A stretch of 64,000 bases of DNA from an uncultured Sphingomonadaceae bacterium (GTDB lineage Bacteria; Pseudomonadota; Alphaproteobacteria; Sphingomonadales; Sphingomonadaceae): NCBI GenBank assembly GCA_947501325.1, contig CANMVC010000001.1:310001-374000 (forward strand), in the 5' to 3' direction. Within the stretch, counting starts at the first letter, position 1, and each line of letters begins with the position of its first letter. The notes under the pieces are model-generated. The model made no database searches. It saw nothing but the letters and a program-made list of their open reading frames with translations, and was not told the origin of the DNA. Below are positions 16,769 to 25,227 of this stretch, piece by piece. A program made the translations under genes and the position numbers.

Positions 16769-19090
16769 ATGCCTTCATTCGCAGAATCACTAGAAAAGAC
16801 CCTTCATCAAGCTCTTAAAAACGCTGCTGATCGGTCACATGAATATGCGACTCTGGAGCATTTGCTCCTCGCATTGATTGATGATGGTGATGCCTCGCAA
16901 GTCATGAACGCCTGCGGAGTTGATCTGGGTGAACTGGAAGATGCGGTTGTGCTCTATCTCGACAGCGAGCTGGACTCCCTCAAGGTTGAAAAGTCGATTG
17001 ATCCGTCTCCAACTTCGGGTTTCCAACGGGTTGTCCAGCGGGCAATCCTGCATGTTCAGTCTTCCGGAAAAGACGAAGTAACCGGTGCGAACGTACTAGT
17101 GGCTCTATTTTCAGAGCGCGAAAGCTATGCTGTCTATTTTCTCCAGCAGCAGGATATGAGCCGGCTCGACGCGGTCAGCTTCATCAGCCATGGCGTCGGT
17201 AAAGGCGGACAATCGGTCGATCCGGCAGAACTGTCCGGCAGTGACGAAGGTGACGAAAAGAAAGAAGCGAAGAACAAAAAAGAGACTGCGCTCGACCAGT
17301 TTACCGTCAATTTGAACGAAAAAGCCAAAGATGGCCGTATCGATCCGCTGATCGGCCGTCAGGCAGAGGTTGATCGCACCGTGCAAATCTTGTGCCGCCG
17401 GTCCAAAAACAACCCGCTTTATGTTGGTGAGCCCGGGGTAGGTAAAACCGCTATCGCTGAAGGTCTGGCGCTTCGGATCGTGGAAGAATCTGTCCCCGAT
17501 GTTCTGAAACCGGCGATCATCTATTCGCTTGATATGGGTTCGTTGCTGGCTGGTACGCGCTACCGCGGTGATTTCGAAGAGCGTTTGAAGCAGGTGGTTT
17601 CCGAGCTGGAGAAAATGCCAGACGCAATCCTCTTCATCGACGAAATTCACACCGTAATTGGTGCCGGTGCAACCAGCGGCGGGGCGATGGACGCATCCAA
17701 CTTGCTGAAACCAGCTTTGTCCGGCGGCATTATCCGCTGCATTGGATCCACCACCTATAAAGAATTCCGCAATCATTTTGAAAAGGATCGCGCGCTGCTG
17801 CGCCGGTTCCAGAAAATTGATGTCAACGAACCAAGCGTCGAAGATACAATTAAGATCCTCGCCGGACTCCGCGGTGCTTTTGAAGAGCATCACAAGGTAC
17901 GCTACGCGCCAGATGCACTGAAATCAGCAGTCGAACTCTCGACCCGTTATATCAACGATCGCAAACTGCCTGATAAAGCCATTGACGTGATCGACGAGGT
18001 TGGTGCCATGCAGATGCTGTTGCCGCCGTCCCGTCGCAAGAAAATGATCACGACCAAGGATATCGAGGCCGTTATCGCTACTATGGCGCGCATCCCGCCG
18101 AAATCTGTATCTAAAGATGACAAGAAGACGCTGGAAAGTCTCGACAGAGACCTCAAGCGCGTTGTCTTTGGCCAGAATGCCGCCATCGAAAAGCTGTCAA
18201 GCGCGATCAAACTGTCCCGTGCGGGGCTGCGTGAACCAAACAAGCCGATTGGTAACTATCTGTTCTCTGGCCCTACTGGCGTTGGTAAAACCGAGGTTGC
18301 ACGGCAATTGTCATCAATCATGGGCATCCCGCTCAAACGCTTTGACATGTCGGAATATATGGAACGCCACAGTGTCTCCCGTCTGATCGGTGCGCCTCCA
18401 GGTTATGTCGGCTATGATCAGGGCGGCTTGCTCACCGATGCGATTGATCAAAACCCGCATTGCGTGCTGTTGCTTGATGAGATTGAGAAAGCTCATCCCG
18501 ACCTTTTCAATATCCTGTTGCAGGTGATGGATAATGGTAAGCTGACAGATCATCATGGCAAGACCGTAGATTTCCGCAATGTAATTTTGATCATGACCAC
18601 CAACGCAGGCGCGTCCGACATGGCGAAAGAAGGCATCGGCTTTGGTAATGTATCCAAGGAAGATGCTAGCGATGAAGCGGTGAAAAAGATGTTCACCCCT
18701 GAATTCCGTAATCGGCTGGATGCAATAGTACCTTTTGCTTATCTGCCACCAGAAGTTGTTTCGCGGGTTGTTGAGAAGTTCATTCTGGAATTGGAATTGC
18801 AGCTTGCAGACCAGAATGTACACATCACCCTGGATGACGATGCGCAAGCGTGGCTGACAGAACGCGGCTATGACAAGCTTTATGGTGCCCGTCCGATGGG
18901 CCGGTTGATCCAGGAAAAGATCAAACAACCGCTGGCCGAAGAATTGCTATTTGGCAAATTGGTCAATGGCGGCGAGGTTAAAGTGCATCTGAAGGATAAC
19001 GCGTTGACCTTTGAGGTCTCTCCGGCAGCCCCGGCAACCAAAAAGAAGAAATCGACGCCCAAGAAAAAGGCGCCGACCAAGAGCAAGTAA
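16769..19090 (+). CDS. clpA: ATP-dependent Clp protease ATP-binding subunit ClpA
   Basis: A 773-residue Hsp100 unfoldase that feeds substrates to ClpP. It has an N-domain (residues 1-145), D1 with Walker A GEPGVGKTA near 220 and Walker B LFIDEIH, and D2 with Walker A GPTGVGKTE near 500 and Walker B VLLLDEIEKAH. There is no ClpB middle domain. The IGF loop for ClpP docking is seen in KEGIGFGN near 625. The Shine-Dalgarno AAGGAG precedes ATG 16769. The C-terminus ends in an unusual Lys/Pro/Thr-rich tail of about 20 residues. No clpS adaptor gene is adjacent in this window, whereas clpS often precedes clpA. A good terminator follows. Confidence 0.95.
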   Translation: MPSFAESLEKTLHQALKNAADRSHEYATLEHLLLALIDDGDASQVMNACGVDLGELEDAVVLYLDSELDSLKVEKSIDPSPTSGFQRVVQRAILHVQSSGKDEVTGANVLVALFSERESYAVYFLQQQDMSRLDAVSFISHGVGKGGQSVDPAELSGSDEGDEKKEAKNKKETALDQFTVNLNEKAKDGRIDPLIGRQAEVDRTVQILCRRSKNNPLYVGEPGVGKTAIAEGLALRIVEESVPDVLKPAIIYSLDMGSLLAGTRYRGDFEERLKQVVSELEKMPDAILFIDEIHTVIGAGATSGGAMDASNLLKPALSGGIIRCIGSTTYKEFRNHFEKDRALLRRFQKIDVNEPSVEDTIKILAGLRGAFEEHHKVRYAPDALKSAVELSTRYINDRKLPDKAIDVIDEVGAMQMLLPPSRRKKMITTKDIEAVIATMARIPPKSVSKDDKKTLESLDRDLKRVVFGQNAAIEKLSSAIKLSRAGLREPNKPIGNYLFSGPTGVGKTEVARQLSSIMGIPLKRFDMSEYMERHSVSRLIGAPPGYVGYDQGGLLTDAIDQNPHCVLLLDEIEKAHPDLFNILLQVMDNGKLTDHHGKTVDFRNVILIMTTNAGASDMAKEGIGFGNVSKEDASDEAVKKMFTPEFRNRLDAIVPFAYLPPEVVSRVVEKFILELELQLADQNVHITLDDDAQAWLTERGYDKLYGARPMGRLIQEKIKQPLAEELLFGKLVNGGEVKVHLKDNALTFEVSPAAPATKKKKSTPKKKAPTKSK

Positions 19091-19137
19091 TCTCCCTTGA
19101 AAGGCAGGACCACCACCTGCCGCCCAAAAACATAAAG

Positions 19138-19165
19138 CGGCGTGACTGGTCTCACGCCGTTTTTA
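19138..19165 (+). terminator. Rho-independent terminator after clpA
   Basis: Stem CGGCGTGA / TCACGCCG with a short loop is followed by TTTTTATT, 48 nt after the clpA stop. It sits between convergent genes and could also weakly stop the minus-strand HxlR-type gene. Confidence 0.85.
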
Positions 19166-19184
19166 TTATTGGACCCTCCGATTT

Positions 19185-19856
19185 CTACGCAGGGAGTTTT
19201 TCCGGAAGCACGAATAGGGTCACAAAACGCTCGGCCAGTTCGCGATCGCCGGTGATAGCTAGCATATCCGCGTCTTCCAGTGTGGCGAGCGACTCCCCGC
19301 CATAAACTGCAGCGGCAATTGCGGTCGGCGCGCCTTTGAACAATAGGTCAGCCGTCTGAGAATCCTCACGGTATGTATCGATCATACCATCATGAATGTG
19401 CACCACAAACTGGTCAGCGCCCAATTGGAAACCAACCCGCACATCCAAATCCCCGGCGCGATTGGTATCCAGCATGGTTCGGAAAGACATCATCAGCGAC
19501 GCAGCACTCAGCGGCAGGGTTGGATCGTGACCCGGGTGACGCGTAGCCCATTTGCCTAGCATCTGGATCAGGTCCTCCGCCTCATAGCCCCATTCTGTCA
19601 GTTCATAAATCTGGACCGACGCTGGCGGCGGCAACACGCGCTTACGCACGATCCGGTTCCGTTCTAGCCGGTCGAGCCGCTGGGTTAGCACATTGGCACT
19701 GACCCCCGGCAGGTCGCGGCGCAATTCACCAAAGCGGCGCGGACCGAACATCAGCTCCCGCATGATCAAAATAACCCAGCGTTCACCGATCAGTTCAAGC
19801 GCAAAAGCCGTACCGCACGCATCATCATACCAACGTTTTTTCTCTGTTTTTAGCAT
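19185..19856 (-). CDS. HxlR-family transcriptional regulator with a C-terminal sterol-carrier-like domain
   Basis: A 223-residue protein. Residues 10-105 form an HxlR winged helix (CGTAFALELIGERWVILIMREL, FGELRRDLPGVSANVLTQRLDRLE, VQIYELTEWG). Residues 120-220 resemble an SCP2-like ligand pocket (VGADQFVVHIHDG, DLLFKGAPTAIAAAVYGG, ITGDRELAERFVTLF). It is divergent from the DUF1428-VOC operon, and two palindromes lie in the shared promoter region, so it probably controls both itself and that operon. The ligand is unknown. Confidence 0.85.
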   Translation of the reverse strand: MLKTEKKRWYDDACGTAFALELIGERWVILIMRELMFGPRRFGELRRDLPGVSANVLTQRLDRLERNRIVRKRVLPPPASVQIYELTEWGYEAEDLIQMLGKWATRHPGHDPTLPLSAASLMMSFRTMLDTNRAGDLDVRVGFQLGADQFVVHIHDGMIDTYREDSQTADLLFKGAPTAIAAAVYGGESLATLEDADMLAITGDRELAERFVTLFVLPEKLPA

Positions 19857-19859
19857 CTT

Positions 19860-19897
19860 AGTTATTTTTTATAACTCCATAGTTGTTTTTCATAACT
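19860..19897. promoter_or_regulatory. Twin HxlR operator candidates
   Basis: A perfect inverted repeat AGTTAT-TTTTT-ATAACT (19860-19876) is followed by a near copy AGTTGT-TTTTC-ATAACT (19881-19897). The two copies start 21 bp apart, two helical turns, so they lie on the same DNA face. The pair begins 4 bp from the HxlR-type ATG and precedes the divergent DUF1428 gene. HxlR as the binder is inference from position. Confidence 0.7.
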
Positions 19898-19944
19898 ACT
19901 TGGGCATGATTGTCAAACAGCGATTCGGAAAAAGGAGAGAAGAA

Positions 19945-20340
19945 ATGGCCTATATTGATGGCTTCGTGATCGCCTGCCCAACTGACAACAAACAGGCATT
20001 TATCGACCACGCGCAAAAAGCGGATGAGGTGTTCATGGATCTGGGCGCCACGCGCATCCGGGAATGCTGGGGCGATGACATTCAGGACGGCAAGACAACC
20101 GACTTCCGCACAGCGGTAAAAGCCAAAGACGATGAAAGCGTGATCTTTTCCTGGATTGAATGGCCCGATAAGGCCACCCGCGATGCCGCTATGGCGAAGC
20201 TGACCGAGATGATGGAAAACCCGAAGAAAGCCGATCTCCGCATGGACCCGGAGAAGAACCCCATGCCTTTTGACGGCCAGCGATTAATCTTCGGCGGTTT
20301 TTCACCGGTTGTAACGCTGGAGAGTAAAGATGCCCAATAA
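19945..20340 (+). CDS. DUF1428 domain protein
   Basis: A 131-residue protein of the DUF1428 family (dimeric alpha/beta-barrel, YbaA-like). It starts MAYIDGFV and shows AHKAD-like HAQKADEVFMDLGATRIRECWGDD, FSWIEWPDKATRDAAMAKL, and PMPFDGQRLIFGGF, all family hallmarks. ATG 19945 has AAGGAGAGA upstream. Its 3' end overlaps the following VOC gene by 11 nt. Function is unknown; HxlR control and the VOC partner suggest a response to reactive small molecules (inference). Confidence 0.88.
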   Translation: MAYIDGFVIACPTDNKQAFIDHAQKADEVFMDLGATRIRECWGDDIQDGKTTDFRTAVKAKDDESVIFSWIEWPDKATRDAAMAKLTEMMENPKKADLRMDPEKNPMPFDGQRLIFGGFSPVVTLESKDAQ

Positions 20341-21109
20341 ACATGGCGATTTTACTTGGTACGAATTGACGACTACCGATGTCGATCCCGCAATGGATTT
20401 TTACAGCAAAGTACTGGGTTGGACATGGGAGAAATCCGAAGACCAGCCGGGCATGCCCTATTATTTGTGCTCCATGAACGGCACCCAGATCGGCGGCATG
20501 ATGGGACTGACCGACGAGATGATAGCAAGCGGCGCGCAGCCTTGCTGGCTCGGTTATATCGGCGTCGATGACGTGGACAAAAGCGCGGAGGAGATAAAAG
20601 CGGCTGGCGGCTCGGTGCACATTCCGCCCACGGACGTTCCGGGGATCGGCCGTTTCGCGATGGTCACGGATCCGCAAGGCGCATATTTCTATATCATGCA
20701 AGATAGCTCCGGTAACGAAAGCGAAAGCTTTGCTGCCACCGAACCACGCGACGGCCATTGCGCCTGGAACGAGTTGATGACAACAGACCCGGGCGCAGCG
20801 ATGCAATTCTACACAGGCCAGTTCGAATGGCAGAAGGACGGCGAGATGGATATGGGTCCGATGGGTAAATATGAGATGCTGCGCCACGATTTCATGCTGG
20901 GCGCAATCATGCCAAAACCGGATGAAGTGCCGATGTCCATGTGGAGCTTTTACTTTCGCGTCGCGGATATCGACAAAGCCGTGAAGGCCATTAGCGACAA
21001 TGGCGGCAATGTTACATTGGAACCGGACGAGATTCCTGGTGGGGATTATCAGATCAACGCCATTGATCCGCAAGGCGCGCCCTTTGCCCTGGTTGGAGCA
21101 AGATCATGA
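20330..21109 (+). CDS. Tandem VOC-domain (glyoxalase/bleomycin-resistance fold) protein
   Basis: A 259-residue protein with two VOC half-units. The first (residues 5-120) starts FTWYELTTTDVDPAMDFYSKVLGW and ends DPQGAYFYIMQ. The second (about 138-255) starts CAWNELMTTDPGAAMQFYTGQF and ends DPQGAPFALVG. The pattern matches the hydroxylase/27-kDa-antigen-type VOC family. It is translated in overlap with DUF1428. A short PhnB-like relic follows with an ATGA overlap. The substrate is unknown. Confidence 0.87.
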   Translation: MPNKHGDFTWYELTTTDVDPAMDFYSKVLGWTWEKSEDQPGMPYYLCSMNGTQIGGMMGLTDEMIASGAQPCWLGYIGVDDVDKSAEEIKAAGGSVHIPPTDVPGIGRFAMVTDPQGAYFYIMQDSSGNESESFAATEPRDGHCAWNELMTTDPGAAMQFYTGQFEWQKDGEMDMGPMGKYEMLRHDFMLGAIMPKPDEVPMSMWSFYFRVADIDKAVKAISDNGGNVTLEPDEIPGGDYQINAIDPQGAPFALVGARS

Positions 21110-21199
21110 CCAGCAACACACTTTGCTTATGGTAGGACACCGATGCCGATGAAGAAAATTGATATCGCTACAATTGAAGCTGCGGTGCGGGGCGATTGA
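21106..21199 (+). pseudogene. Remnant of a PhnB-type VOC gene
   Basis: An ATG overlapping the preceding stop (ATGA) opens M-T-S-N-T-L-C-L-W, then TAG, then D-T-D-A-D-E in the same frame. The pattern L-W-(F/Y)-D-x-x-A-E-E-A is the start of PhnB-like VOC proteins, so a nonsense codon replaces the aromatic residue. Homology stops after about 16 codons, implying truncation or deletion. An alternative 18-codon frame (ATG 21143 to TGA 21199, containing KKIDIATIEAAVRG) is also too short for a gene. Confidence 0.4.
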
Positions 21200-21219
21200 C
21201 GGACGCCAATCGTAAAACA

Positions 21220-21243
21220 CTACTGACAATATGCTGTCAGTAG
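21220..21243. promoter_or_regulatory. Perfect palindrome, candidate YafY/WYL operator
   Basis: CTACTGACA-N6-TGTCAGTAG is a perfect inverted repeat with 9-bp arms, 47 bp before the ATG of the VOC gene that shares an operon with a WYL-type regulator. The TGACA/TGTCA core resembles sites reported for YafY-type HTH-WYL regulators. Autoregulation is inferred. Confidence 0.65.
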
Positions 21244-21290
21244 GCCTATGGCATTACTTGCTTGTCCCCAACACAGAAAGGAACAAGCAT

Positions 21291-21662
21291 ATGACCGAAG
21301 CTAAACATCACCGTCTCGTATGGACCGAAATTCCCGTTACCAACCTCGAAAAGGCCCGCGCTTTTTATGAGACGTTGCTGGAGGCACCTCTGATCAAGGA
21401 TGATAACGGACCACAACCGATGCTGATGTTGCCCGATCTCCAGGGCGATGGTGCCGTCGGACATCTCTATGAAGGCAAGCCCGTCACGCAGGGCGATGGC
21501 ATAACCACACATTTGGCGGTGAATGGCAGCCTGGATGGTGCCATGGCAAGAGTTGCAAAAAGCGGCGGAGAAATCGTGTCTGAAGAGATTACCATTCCTG
21601 CTGGCTCATTTTTCTATGCGAAAGATACCGACGGTAACTCTCTCGGAATCTTCAAATATTAA
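21291..21662 (+). CDS. VOC family protein
   Basis: A 123-residue single VOC domain: RLVWTEIPVTNLEKARAFYETLL at the start and SFFYAKDTDGNSLGIFKY at the end, typical of the glyoxalase/bleomycin-resistance superfamily. ATG 21291 has an AAAGGAAC Shine-Dalgarno. It is followed after 3 nt by the YafY-like regulator gene and preceded by a strong palindrome. The pair is probably one autoregulated operon. The substrate is unknown. Confidence 0.87.
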   Translation: MTEAKHHRLVWTEIPVTNLEKARAFYETLLEAPLIKDDNGPQPMLMLPDLQGDGAVGHLYEGKPVTQGDGITTHLAVNGSLDGAMARVAKSGGEIVSEEITIPAGSFFYAKDTDGNSLGIFKY

Positions 21663-21665
21663 GCC

Positions 21666-22358
21666 ATGCGCAGAGCCGACCGCCTTTTTCAGATTGTTCA
21701 ATATCTGCGTGGCGGTCGGCTTGTCACTGCGGCCATGCTGGCCGAGCGTTTGGAAGTGTCCGAACGGACAATCTATCGGGATATTGCGGACCTACAGTCC
21801 ACTGGCGTCCCGATCGATGGCGAAGCCGGTATCGGCTATATCATGCGCAGCGGCTTTGATTTGCCGCCGCTTATGTTCACACGCGAGGAGATTGTTGCTC
21901 TCGTCACCGGTGCCCGCATGGTGCGCGCCTGGGGTGGAACCACAATGAGGAACGCAGCAGAAGAGGCTCTGGTAAAAATCGAGACGGTATTGCCGGAGAA
22001 GGAGCGCGACCGGGTCGGTGGCACCAAGATATTCGCTCCAGAAATGGGGCTCGGGGAGCAAACCAGAAATGTGATTGATCGCTGTGAGGCTGCTATTGAG
22101 GCTCGCGATATTCTGTCCTTTGATTATCATGACGAAGGAGGGAAGGCGACCAGCCGCAATGTCCAGCCGCTGGGCCTATGGTTCTGGGGCAAGACATGGA
22201 CATTGGTGGCCTGGTGCGAATTGCGCGATGATTTTCGCATGTTCCGGCTCGATCGCATGGAGAGGCTCGCCGAAACGGGTCAGTTATTTTCGCCTGCGCC
22301 GGAACGGTCACTGGCCGAAATTTTGCGGCAGATTGAAGGAAAGTACGGGAAGCAATAA
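21666..22358 (+). CDS. YafY/DeoR-type transcriptional regulator with WYL domain
   Basis: A 230-residue regulator. An N-terminal HTH_11 winged helix (residues 1-60: RADRLFQIVQYLRGGRLVTAAMLAERLEVSERTIYRDI) is followed by a middle segment and a WYL domain (about 135-205: ILSFDYHDEGG, VQPLGLWFWGKTWTLVAWCELRDDFRMFRLDRM). Family members sense DNA damage or small ligands. Here the tight spacing to the VOC gene and the upstream palindrome suggest local autoregulation. Confidence 0.9.
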   Translation: MRRADRLFQIVQYLRGGRLVTAAMLAERLEVSERTIYRDIADLQSTGVPIDGEAGIGYIMRSGFDLPPLMFTREEIVALVTGARMVRAWGGTTMRNAAEEALVKIETVLPEKERDRVGGTKIFAPEMGLGEQTRNVIDRCEAAIEARDILSFDYHDEGGKATSRNVQPLGLWFWGKTWTLVAWCELRDDFRMFRLDRMERLAETGQLFSPAPERSLAEILRQIEGKYGKQ

Positions 22359-22379
22359 GTTGCTAGCCTATAATTCGCT

Positions 22380-22724
22380 TCATTCGTACGTCTGCATTCG
22401 CAAAGAACGGGTAGCATCGCTGACTAGGAAATTCGCTTCATCTGCTCTGATTTCTGCGATCACAGCAGGATCGGAAACTCGCTCAAGAAAGGCGTCATAA
22501 TCTGCTGGCTGGGCAAACCAGATTTCCGTGATGACATCAAAGCCTGGATAATCTTGCTCAGGAGCCTCTCCATTATGCCCTTCATCCAAATAGTGGCGCC
22601 GATATCGCGCAAACATCGGTAACAGGCGTTTGATCAAAGGCACATGATGGGCCTCATAATAGCTGCGGAATTCCGCGGCAGACAATTCCGGTTTTTTTGA
22701 AATCAGAAAGAAATGCTTGATCAT
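22380..22724 (-). CDS. EthD-domain protein
   Basis: A 114-residue ferredoxin-like dimeric barrel protein of the EthD family. It has MIKHFFLISKKPELSAAEFRSYYEAHHVPL at the start, FDVITEIWFAQPADYDAFLERV in the middle, and DEANFLVSDATRSL near the end. EthD-like proteins accompany degradation or polyketide genes but often have no known reaction. It is convergent with the regulator gene and stands alone. Confidence 0.85.
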   Translation of the reverse strand: MIKHFFLISKKPELSAAEFRSYYEAHHVPLIKRLLPMFARYRRHYLDEGHNGEAPEQDYPGFDVITEIWFAQPADYDAFLERVSDPAVIAEIRADEANFLVSDATRSLRMQTYE

Positions 22725-22832
22725 GCCCTATCGCCTCAAACTTTTTACGTCGGCCGCCCTTTTTCTATTGTAACCTAGGGGCGATCTGGTGCGAACTACC
22801 AATTATCTCGCATCAAAAAATAGGCCCTCACA

Positions 22833-23624
22833 ATGCTAATCCGGCTCTTGCTTTCTTTCTTAGCCTTGTCACTCTCCAGCGGCGCATGGGCTGCACATGA
22901 TCATTCTGACTGGGATACCCTGCTCAAACGCAATGTCGTTGTGACGGGTGGAGGAACGTCTTCAAAGGTCAATTATGCTCGCTTCCAAGCGGACCGGGCG
23001 AAGCTCAAGACCTATCTCAAGTCGACGTCTTCGGTAAGCCAGTCCACTTTCAATAGATGGTCTAAAAACGATCAACTCGCTTTTCTCATCAATGCTTATA
23101 ATGCATGGACCGTTGAACTCATCCTGACGAAATATCCCGATCTCAAATCTATCAAGGATCTGGGCTCGATCATACGCTCCCCGTGGAAGCAGAAGTTCAT
23201 TCCTCTATTTGGCAAGACGGTTTCGCTGGATCATATCGAACATACATTGATCCGCGGTAGTGGTCGTTACAATGAGCCCCGCATCCATTTCGCGGTCAAT
23301 TGCGCTAGCATTGGTTGCCCAGCGCTACGCAACTCTGCCTATCGCGGTAATGCCCTGCCAGCACAATTAAACGCCGCCACGAAGGATTTCTTGCGCGACC
23401 GCAGCCGTAACCGTTTCAAAAATGGCAAGTTGGAAGTTTCGAACATCTTCAAATGGTATCGTGGAGATTTTGAGAAAGGTTGGCGCGGTGCGAAGAATCT
23501 CAATCAGTTTCTTGCTATCTATGCCAATGCACTGGGTCTCACCAAAGGCGAGCAAGCTTCCCTAAGATCAGGTAAGACAGGTATAAGCTTTTTAAGCTAT
23601 GACTGGCGTTTAAACGGGACCTGA
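22833..23624 (+). CDS. Exported DUF547 protein
   Basis: A 263-residue protein with an N-terminal signal peptide (residues 1-20, cleavage after WA-A). The DUF547 core is clear: WSKNDQLAFLINAYNAWTVELIL, LGSIIRSPWKQKFI, SLDHIEHTLIR, EPRIHFAVNCASIGCPALRNSAYRG, and a final FLSYDWRLN. The conserved His and Cys in HFAVNCASIGCP resemble a papain-like or transglutaminase-type site, but no activity is established. The protein is probably periplasmic. The DUF3047 gene follows 7 nt later, so the two form an operon. Confidence 0.87.
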   Translation: MLIRLLLSFLALSLSSGAWAAHDHSDWDTLLKRNVVVTGGGTSSKVNYARFQADRAKLKTYLKSTSSVSQSTFNRWSKNDQLAFLINAYNAWTVELILTKYPDLKSIKDLGSIIRSPWKQKFIPLFGKTVSLDHIEHTLIRGSGRYNEPRIHFAVNCASIGCPALRNSAYRGNALPAQLNAATKDFLRDRSRNRFKNGKLEVSNIFKWYRGDFEKGWRGAKNLNQFLAIYANALGLTKGEQASLRSGKTGISFLSYDWRLNGT

Positions 23625-23631
23625 TCGAGAT

Positions 23632-24372
23632 ATGCGCAAACCTGCCCTTATATGCATTGCCTTAGTTTTCGTTGTATCACCCGGCACAGTTGCGGCCCAA
23701 TCCAGCGGGGTTCAGCGGATCAGTAATTTCGCGAGCGGAACCGCCGGTTGGCAAAGCGTCAGGATTGACAAAAAGGTTCCCGCAACAACATTTACTGCCA
23801 AAAATATTCAAGGTGTCCCAGCGATCCAAGCATATGCCCGCAAAAGCATGGCCTTGTTCACGCGACCTGTTACAGTCAATCTTGCGAAGACGCCTATCCT
23901 CTGTTGGCGCTGGAGGGTAAATGACGTTGTCAGAACAGCCAATATCGCCAACAAGTCCGGTGATGATCAGGCCGCACGTATTTATATCGGCTTGGACTTG
24001 CCAAATAGCGCTATATCACTGGGCACTCGGGCTAAATTGGCGCTAGCGCGGACACGCGGCGGCAATGCCATTCCCGATGGTGCGATAAACTATGTCTGGG
24101 ACAATCGCTTCCCGGTCGGAACAGCCCGTAATAATGTTTTTACCAAGCAAGCGAAAATCATCGTCGCCCAAAGCGGAGCAGCGCAAGCCGGTCAATGGGT
24201 GAACGAGCGTCACAATCTTGCTGCTGATATCCAGAAACAGTTCAAGACTAGCAAAGCGCGGGTGACATCCATCGCTTTATCAAGCGATACGGATAATAGC
24301 GGAGAGACCGTTACAGCAGCCTTTGCCGATATTCATCTCGTCGCCGCAAACGGGAAATGTCAGTATAGATAA
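23632..24372 (+). CDS. Exported DUF3047 protein
   Basis: A 246-residue protein with a signal peptide (residues 1-22, ending VAA-Q) and a DUF3047 domain. The domain shows WQSVRIDKKVPATTF, CWRWRVNDVV, KSGDDQAARIYIGLDLP, INYVWDNRFPVGT, and SIALSSDTDNSGETVTAAFADI. Members are predicted jelly-roll-like periplasmic proteins of unknown function. The order DUF547-DUF3047 with 7-nt spacing indicates co-transcription. Confidence 0.85.
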   Translation: MRKPALICIALVFVVSPGTVAAQSSGVQRISNFASGTAGWQSVRIDKKVPATTFTAKNIQGVPAIQAYARKSMALFTRPVTVNLAKTPILCWRWRVNDVVRTANIANKSGDDQAARIYIGLDLPNSAISLGTRAKLALARTRGGNAIPDGAINYVWDNRFPVGTARNNVFTKQAKIIVAQSGAAQAGQWVNERHNLAADIQKQFKTSKARVTSIALSSDTDNSGETVTAAFADIHLVAANGKCQYR

Positions 24373-24437
24373 TTGCTGACTGCAAAGCTGTTGCCGATTT
24401 GTTATATCTGTGGTCCTCATCATATCGGGAGCATGTC

Positions 24438-25064
24438 ATGTCATCATCAAGAACCGCCCTAACCTTCTACACCAACCCGATGTCGCGCGGCCAGATTGCA
24501 CGCTGGGCACTGCATGAAGCGTGCGTCGAATATGAGCAGAAAATCGTCGAATATGGGCCAGAGATGAAATCTGCTGAATATCTAGCGATTAATCCGATGG
24601 CCAAGGTTCCAGCCATTGTGCATGACGGCAAGACGGTGACCGAATGCGCGGCAATTTGTGCTTATCTAGCGGATGCGTTTCCTGATGTGGGCCTGGCACC
24701 GACGTCAAATGAACGCGCCGACTATTATCGCTGGTTGTTCTTCGCGGCAGGGCCAATTGAACAGGCTGTCTTGGATCGCACTTTGGGGCGATCCGTGACA
24801 GCAGAGCAAGAACGCACGGCGGGCTATGGCAGTTATGACCGCGCCATGGATGTGCTGGACCAGATGCTACAATCGCGCGACTATGTCTGTGGCGACCGCT
24901 TCACGATGGCGGATGTCTATGTCGGATCGCAAGTGGACTGGGGTTTGCAATTTAAAACTTTCCCCCCGCGCGATAGTTTCATCGCCTATGCAGAGCGACT
25001 AAGGGAACGGGAGAAGTATAAAGAGTCTAAAGCAGTTGATGTAGCACTGATGCCGCAAGCTTAG
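24438..25064 (+). CDS. Glutathione S-transferase family protein
   Basis: A 208-residue GST. The thioredoxin-like N-domain has LTFYTNPMSRGQIARWALHEA, NPMAKVPAIVHDGKTVTECAAICAYLADAFP (cis-Pro and the E-S/C pair), and the C-domain has the N-capping region DRFTMADVYVGSQVDWGL. ATG 24438 is used; an upstream in-frame ATG lies before the conserved start. The substrate is unknown. Confidence 0.88.
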   Translation: MSSSRTALTFYTNPMSRGQIARWALHEACVEYEQKIVEYGPEMKSAEYLAINPMAKVPAIVHDGKTVTECAAICAYLADAFPDVGLAPTSNERADYYRWLFFAAGPIEQAVLDRTLGRSVTAEQERTAGYGSYDRAMDVLDQMLQSRDYVCGDRFTMADVYVGSQVDWGLQFKTFPPRDSFIAYAERLREREKYKESKAVDVALMPQA

Positions 25065-25227
25065 TCAAACCTGACTTAGTCATCCAATAAAGCTGCTAAC
25101 TTCTCGCTATTGATTAATTTCTTCGATAAAAAAATCACTGATCTGTAACCTTCTCCGGTACCAGTGCGAAACCTCTTATGAGAGCAGCAAGCAAATGCAT
25201 GCTGCGAACGATAGGAAGGACGAAGTC

